Source: JACRBK01 sp964427955
GTDB taxonomy: Bacteria > Chloroflexota > Anaerolineae > Aggregatilineales > Aggregatilineaceae
DNA length: 7,320 bases
Direction of reading: 5' to 3'
Assembly: GCA_964427955.1 (NCBI GenBank)
Contig: CAYRWY010000303.1
Coordinates: forward strand, 1-7,320
In this document: in pieces, positions 5,303 to 7,320 of the stretch
How the letters are laid out: every line of letters starts with the position of its first letter
How positions within the stretch are numbered: position 1 is the stretch's first letter
Position numbers and translations under genes: made by a program
The notes under the pieces: generated by a model
Told to the model about the DNA's origin: nothing
Databases searched by the model: none
What the model saw: the letters and a program-made list of their open reading frames with translations, nothing else

Positions 5303-6877
5303 TCATTCCGCGCAGGGCAGCGTGAAGGTGAAGGTAGAACCGCCGCCGGGATTGTTCTCGGCCCAGATCTGCCCGCCGTGGGCCTTGATCACGGCATCCG
5401 CCAGGTACAGGCCCAGCCCGGTCCCCTGCGTGGTCTGGGTCAGGCTGCTGCCCACGCGATAGAAGCGCTCGAAAACCCGCTGAAGCTGATCGGGCGGCAG
5501 GCCGATGCCGTGATCGCTGACCGACACCCGCACGCAGTCCGGCTCCACGGTGCCGCGCAGGGTGATCGCGCCGCCGTTGGGGGAGTATTTGATCGCGTTG
5601 CTGAGCAGGTTGTCGAAGACCTGCCGCAGCCGGGTTTGATCGCCCTGGATGATGGGAAAATCCGCCGGAAAATCCGCGCTCAGCGTGTGCCGGGTGGTCT
5701 GCGTCTGGAAGCGTTCGACCGCCTGTTTAGCCATCGAGGCCAGGTTCACGTCGTCCAGGTTCAGGTGCATCCCCTCGGCTTGCAGCTTGGAAGCCGCCAG
5801 CAGATTCTCGATCAGTTCGGTCAGGCGGTCGGCCTCTTCTTCGATGACGTTCAGCCCGTTCTGGATCGTCGCGTGATCCCAGTCGGCATCTTCGCGGTTG
5901 AGCGCGTCGGCATAGCCCTTGATCAACGCCACCGGGGTTTTGAGTTCGTGCGACACGACCGAAATGAAGGTCGATTTGAGCCGCTCGGCCTCGCGAAAGT
6001 GCGTGATGTCGCGCACGTTGGCGATCACGTTTTGCAGCCCGCCGCCCGATTTGCTGAGCGGGGCATAGGTGATCCCGACGCTCAGGGTCGAGCCGTCCAG
6101 CCGTTCCAGATCGCCCTCGACGTAGAGCGTATCCACGGGGGCGTCCCCATTGTAGTGGCGCGGCCAGCCTGCCGTGACCGCCTGCTCCAGCGACGATCCC
6201 ATCTCGCGGCGCTTCCAGCGAATCACCACCTCGTGCGGGCGACCGGTAGCCTGGTCGGCAGGCAGGCCGGTCATGCGGCTGAGCGCCCGATTCCACCGCT
6301 CGACGCGGAGCTGCGCGTCCAGGATCATCACGCCGTCGGCACTGTAATCCAGGATCGCGGCGAGGCGCTGGCGCTCCTGGTTGGCAAACTCGTACATGCG
6401 CGCGTTATGCACAGCGATGGCGGCCTGATCGGCGAAGCTTTGCAGCAGCAGATAGTCATTCTGGGCGGGCGTCCCTGCATAGGAGCGGAAGATCAGCATG
6501 ATGCCGAGCATGTTGTCCGCCACCGACAGCGGCAGCGACACCACCTGCCGCAGGTTGACGTCCAGCTCCCGCGCGAGACGGCGCATCTTGGCTTGCAGCA
6601 GCGTCAGATCGACTTCGGCGGTCGGATCGGGCCGCAGGTCTTCCAACAGCGAATCGACCAGCGGTGCCTGCTCCGCCGCGATCCCGGTGATGGCCTGCGT
6701 GCGGAAGCTGTCGCCGTCGCGCAGCGCGATCACGCCGATGTCGCCGGACAGCATCGCGGTCGCCGCTTGCAGCACCATGCGCAGCACTTCGCTCAGGTCG
6801 AGCTGGGCCGTGATGGCCCGGCTGATGTTCAGCAAATAGTCACGCTGCCGGACGCGATAATCAGGGAGCAGGAACAT
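5303..6877 (-). CDS. Soluble GAF-PAS sensor histidine kinase
   Basis: This 524-residue protein is predicted to autophosphorylate on histidine and pass the phosphate to a response regulator. A GAF domain spans about residues 15-160, ending in the FADQAAIAVHNARMY helix. A PAS domain follows at about 172-293 (ILDYSADGVMILDAQLRVERWN). The HisKA dimerisation domain contains the phospho-acceptor H310 in SHELKTP. The HATPase domain has an intact N box (DNLLSNAIKYSP, 422-433), G1 box (DHGIGL, 455-460), F box (RVFERFYR, 467-474) and G2 box (GTGLGLYLAD, 485-494), so it should be active. No transmembrane segment or signal peptide is seen, so it senses an internal cue, possibly a small ligand through GAF or PAS; the ligand cannot be told. 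The start has only a weak GGAG (6889-6892), 11 bases upstream. No convincing promoter is visible in the 112 bases before it. No response regulator lies in the window, so it appears orphan here. Confidence 0.92.
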   Translation of the reverse strand: MFLLPDYRVRQRDYLLNISRAITAQLDLSEVLRMVLQAATAMLSGDIGVIALRDGDSFRTQAITGIAAEQAPLVDSLLEDLRPDPTAEVDLTLLQAKMRRLARELDVNLRQVVSLPLSVADNMLGIMLIFRSYAGTPAQNDYLLLQSFADQAAIAVHNARMYEFANQERQRLAAILDYSADGVMILDAQLRVERWNRALSRMTGLPADQATGRPHEVVIRWKRREMGSSLEQAVTAGWPRHYNGDAPVDTLYVEGDLERLDGSTLSVGITYAPLSKSGGGLQNVIANVRDITHFREAERLKSTFISVVSHELKTPVALIKGYADALNREDADWDHATIQNGLNVIEEEADRLTELIENLLAASKLQAEGMHLNLDDVNLASMAKQAVERFQTQTTRHTLSADFPADFPIIQGDQTRLRQVFDNLLSNAIKYSPNGGAITLRGTVEPDCVRVSVSDHGIGLPPDQLQRVFERFYRVGSSLTQTTQGTGLGLYLADAVIKAHGGQIWAENNPGGGSTFTFTLPCAE

Positions 6878-6989
6878 AGGCGTCTAAACTCCGCTAGACA
6901 GGCTGGTAGAGGTCTGAATGTAGTTTAACACGCCCGGCAGGCGCGGAGCGGACTTCTGATGATCCTCTAGGGTATTTCTTGTGGGATTC

Positions 6990-7298
6990 TTACGCGTCTT
7001 CGAACGGCCAGTCGGGCAGCGGTTCCCGGCTGGATCGCCAGGCGGCGGGGAGACCGTCCAGGCCGGTGGACATGGCGACGATCCCGCCGACCATCGCGCC
7101 GGTGGTGTTCACATCTCCCTGCCCGCTGATCGTCAGCCAGATCGCGTCTTCGTAATGATCCAACTGCTCTCCGGCACACCACAGCGCATAGGGGACGGTA
7201 TCTTGGGCCATCACACGGCTGCCGTTGCCCAGCACGGCCACCACGGTTTCGATGGGCGTCCCGGCATACTTGATTTGTGTCCGGAAAGAAGCATTCAT
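6990..7298 (-). CDS. ADP-ribosylglycohydrolase-like protein, C-terminal fragment
   Basis: These 102 residues resemble the C-terminal third of the ADP-ribosylglycohydrolase (DraG-like) family, whose members are usually about 250-350 residues. They remove ADP-ribose from modified targets using a two-metal centre. Recognisable family blocks are LGNGSRVMAQDTVPYALWCA (residues 23-42) and ISGQGDVNTTGAMVGGIV (57-74). The usual GDxDTT metal-binding motif reads GDVNTT here, with N64 where the second aspartate normally sits. The N-terminal two thirds, which hold the other metal ligands, are absent. This frame is closed upstream by TGA at 7299-7301 and TAG at 7317-7319, and no Shine-Dalgarno sequence precedes the ATG. 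The gene is therefore most likely broken by a frameshift at the ATGA repeat beside the start, with the rest outside the window. A stand-alone short protein is possible but less likely. Family assignment is fairly sure; activity is doubtful. Confidence 0.7.
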   Translation of the reverse strand: MNASFRTQIKYAGTPIETVVAVLGNGSRVMAQDTVPYALWCAGEQLDHYEDAIWLTISGQGDVNTTGAMVGGIVAMSTGLDGLPAAWRSSREPLPDWPFEDA

Positions 7299-7302
7299 TC
7301 AT
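7292..7302 (-). repeat. ATGA tandem repeat at the glycohydrolase frame break
   Basis: The minus strand reads ATGAATGAATG here, 2.75 units of ATGA, giving three overlapping ATG codons in three frames. Removing one unit would make the upstream frame LASAYT run straight into MNASFRTQIK of the glycohydrolase. Short tetranucleotide repeats can slip, so this is a plausible site of the frameshift. Confidence 0.55.
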
Positions 7303-7320
7303 GGTGTAAGCGGAGGCTAA

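Noticed and set aside
5282..6928. A 548-codon plus-strand open frame opposite the histidine kinase
   Set aside because: The kinase on the other strand has all HisKA and HATPase boxes; this frame shows only antisense-type composition.
6878..6989. Promoter for the histidine kinase in the gap upstream of it
   Set aside because: TAAACT (complement of 6922-6927) resembles a -10 element, but no -35 partner occurs at 16-18 bases, so it was not listed.

Overview
The window looks like chromosomal DNA of a GC-rich bacterium, most likely a member of Chloroflexota (Anaerolineae-like). This rests on gene content and style: a secreted nuclease with a DUF11 module and an LPxTG-type tail, a soluble GAF-PAS histidine kinase, a CpXC-domain protein, and an intergenic cluster of C-rich CCTCACCCC...CCCCTCTCC hairpin repeats of a kind I recall from Chloroflexota genomes. 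The taxonomic call is inference; there is no marker gene in the window.

Layout. Positions 1-134 are a leader with a plausible sigma70-type promoter. 135-3422 (+) encodes a 1095-residue exported ExeM/NucH-type extracellular endonuclease with, in order, a signal peptide, lamin-tail domain, Ig-like domain, OB-fold, endonuclease/exonuclease/phosphatase (EEP) domain, DUF11 domain and LPSTG plus membrane anchor. 3423-3796 is a 374-base convergent intergenic region holding three copies of a hairpin repeat, a terminator-like hairpin, a separate palindrome and a long inverted repeat. Three genes follow on the minus strand. In order of transcription they are a C-terminal ADP-ribosylglycohydrolase-like fragment (6990-7298), a complete soluble GAF-PAS-HisKA-HATPase histidine kinase (5303-6877), and a CpXC-domain protein with a long helical extension (3797-5194).

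The most notable signal is a near-canonical CIRCE operator (HrcA binding site) at 5262-5288, between the kinase and the CpXC gene. It has one perfect 9-base half-site, one 7/9 half-site and exactly nine bases between them. It overlaps the -35 element of a good minus-strand promoter that reads into the CpXC gene. This suggests that an uncharacterised CpXC protein belongs to the HrcA heat-shock regulon in this organism. Other points of interest are the sortase-type tail on the nuclease, the hairpin-repeat cluster, and the ADP-ribosylglycohydrolase reading frame. That frame is closed immediately upstream, but removing one unit of an ATGA tandem repeat at its start would join it to the only frame open to the window edge.

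The genes do not form one pathway. The nuclease is an outward-facing DNA-degrading enzyme, the kinase is an orphan intracellular sensor, and the CpXC gene appears to be an independently controlled stress gene.
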